64,000 nt of DNA from Aldehydirespirator sp965221185. Lineage in GTDB: Bacteria; Actinomycetota; Acidimicrobiia; Acidimicrobiales; Aldehydirespiratoraceae. The position numbers and the translations under genes were made by a program. Below the pieces are notes generated by a model. The model did not search any database. It saw nothing but the letters and a program-made list of their open reading frames with translations, and was not told where the DNA came from. Below are positions 63,746-64,000 of this stretch, in pieces. The DNA lies in assembly GCA_965221185.1 (NCBI GenBank), contig OZ244866.1, positions 744,001 to 808,000 of the forward strand, given 5' to 3'. Numbering within the stretch: position 1 is the stretch's first letter; every line of letters begins with the position of its first letter.

Positions 63746-64000
63746 TCGTGAACGAGTAGTCGCCCGAGCCGACGTCGAACGCGACCGCCTCGGTCTCGTC
63801 CCGGGCCTGGGAGATGCCGGAACTGTCGGCTGCGGGCGCACCGTCGCTCCAGACGACCACGCCTCCCTCCGAGATATCCGGGTTCACCTCGTTGAGCTTG
63901 GGGATGTGGACGGTGGCGCGGGTGTTGGGCGGGACGGCCACATCGAGTGCGAAGGTGCCGTTGTCGCGCCGCCAGCTGGCCGATATGGCGCCCCGCACCG
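63729..64000 (-). CDS. GH78 alpha-L-rhamnosidase, C-terminal fragment
   Basis: The frame is open to the window edge; the 5' part is missing. The visible 90 residues contain RGAISASWRRDNGTFALDVAVPPNTRATVHIP, the closing beta-sandwich domain of bacterial alpha-L-rhamnosidases (GH78), where 'G-x-I-x-x-S-W' and 'V-P-x-N-T-x-A-x-V-x-I-P' are conserved. It would cleave terminal rhamnose. The final residues RPSG and stop come from repeat R4. Without the catalytic domain the family call rests on this end alone. Confidence 0.7.
   Translation of the reverse strand, partial: VRGAISASWRRDNGTFALDVAVPPNTRATVHIPKLNEVNPDISEGGVVVWSDGAPAADSSGISQARDETEAVAFDVGSGDYSFTTRPSG

Overview
The window is high-GC actinobacterial chromosome. 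The 16S gene carries the actinobacterial AGAGCTCGTAGGCGG signature. The gene set also fits: a mycobacterial-type integration host factor, a PriA without helicase motifs, the pyrC-carAB-pyrD-pyrF-mihF-gmk-rpoZ-coaBC-metK-priA order, and KorAB. GTG and TTG starts are frequent, and several genes have a TAGNNT-type -10 box ending 6 to 8 bases before the start codon, which suggests leaderless transcripts. Taxonomy below phylum is inference; an uncultured Acidimicrobiia-like, probably marine or host-associated lineage is my best guess.

Layout. 1-16.3 kb: pyrimidine, translation and cofactor genes (pyrC end, carA, carB, pyrD, pyrF, mihF, gmk, rpoZ, coaBC, metK, priA, a methyltransferase on the minus strand, def, fmt, rsmB, a MogA/MoaB-like gene). 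16.3-17.5 kb: hisG and a small glycine-zipper protein. 17.6-21.4 kb: a minus-strand SbcD/SbcC-like nuclease-ATPase pair next to an AT-rich gap. 21.7-28 kb: DUF1844 protein, infC-rpmI-rplT, an rRNA methyltransferase, pheST. 28-37.2 kb: a complete argCJBDFRGH operon followed by a DNA glycosylase. 37.2-41.7 kb: a small membrane protein, a class A penicillin-binding protein and tyrS. 41.7-47.2 kb: an rrn operon (16S-23S-5S) with promoter, processing stems and terminator and no spacer tRNA. 47.3-51.8 kb: a repeat-rich helical protein, an EctD/PhyH-like dioxygenase overlapping a SAF-domain oxidoreductase, and a class I aldolase. 52-55 kb: korAB. 55.2-64 kb: a carbohydrate and dioxygenase island with an ABC sugar importer, a beta-helix lipoprotein, two tandem PhyH-like proteins, a decayed third copy, an IclR regulator, a sulfatase and the end of a GH78 alpha-L-rhamnosidase.

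Three things stand out. First, both tandem PhyH-like proteins have HxG where Fe(II)/2-oxoglutarate hydroxylases have HxD. This substitution is the hallmark of the SyrB2-type halogenases within the PhyH superfamily, and the third dioxygenase in the window keeps HxD. Second, a family of about 140-bp interspersed repeats (four long and two short copies) always lies in the same orientation at the 3' end of a gene, often overlapping or supplying its stop codon. Third, there is regulatory detail worth testing: an infC that seems to start at ATA, a bidirectional leaderless promoter, and an inverted-repeat operator at argC.

How the genes may work together: the final island looks like uptake of an oligosaccharide by an ABC importer that lacks its own ATPase, with desulfation and rhamnoside cleavage, under IclR control. 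The place of the dioxygenases in that pathway is unknown.
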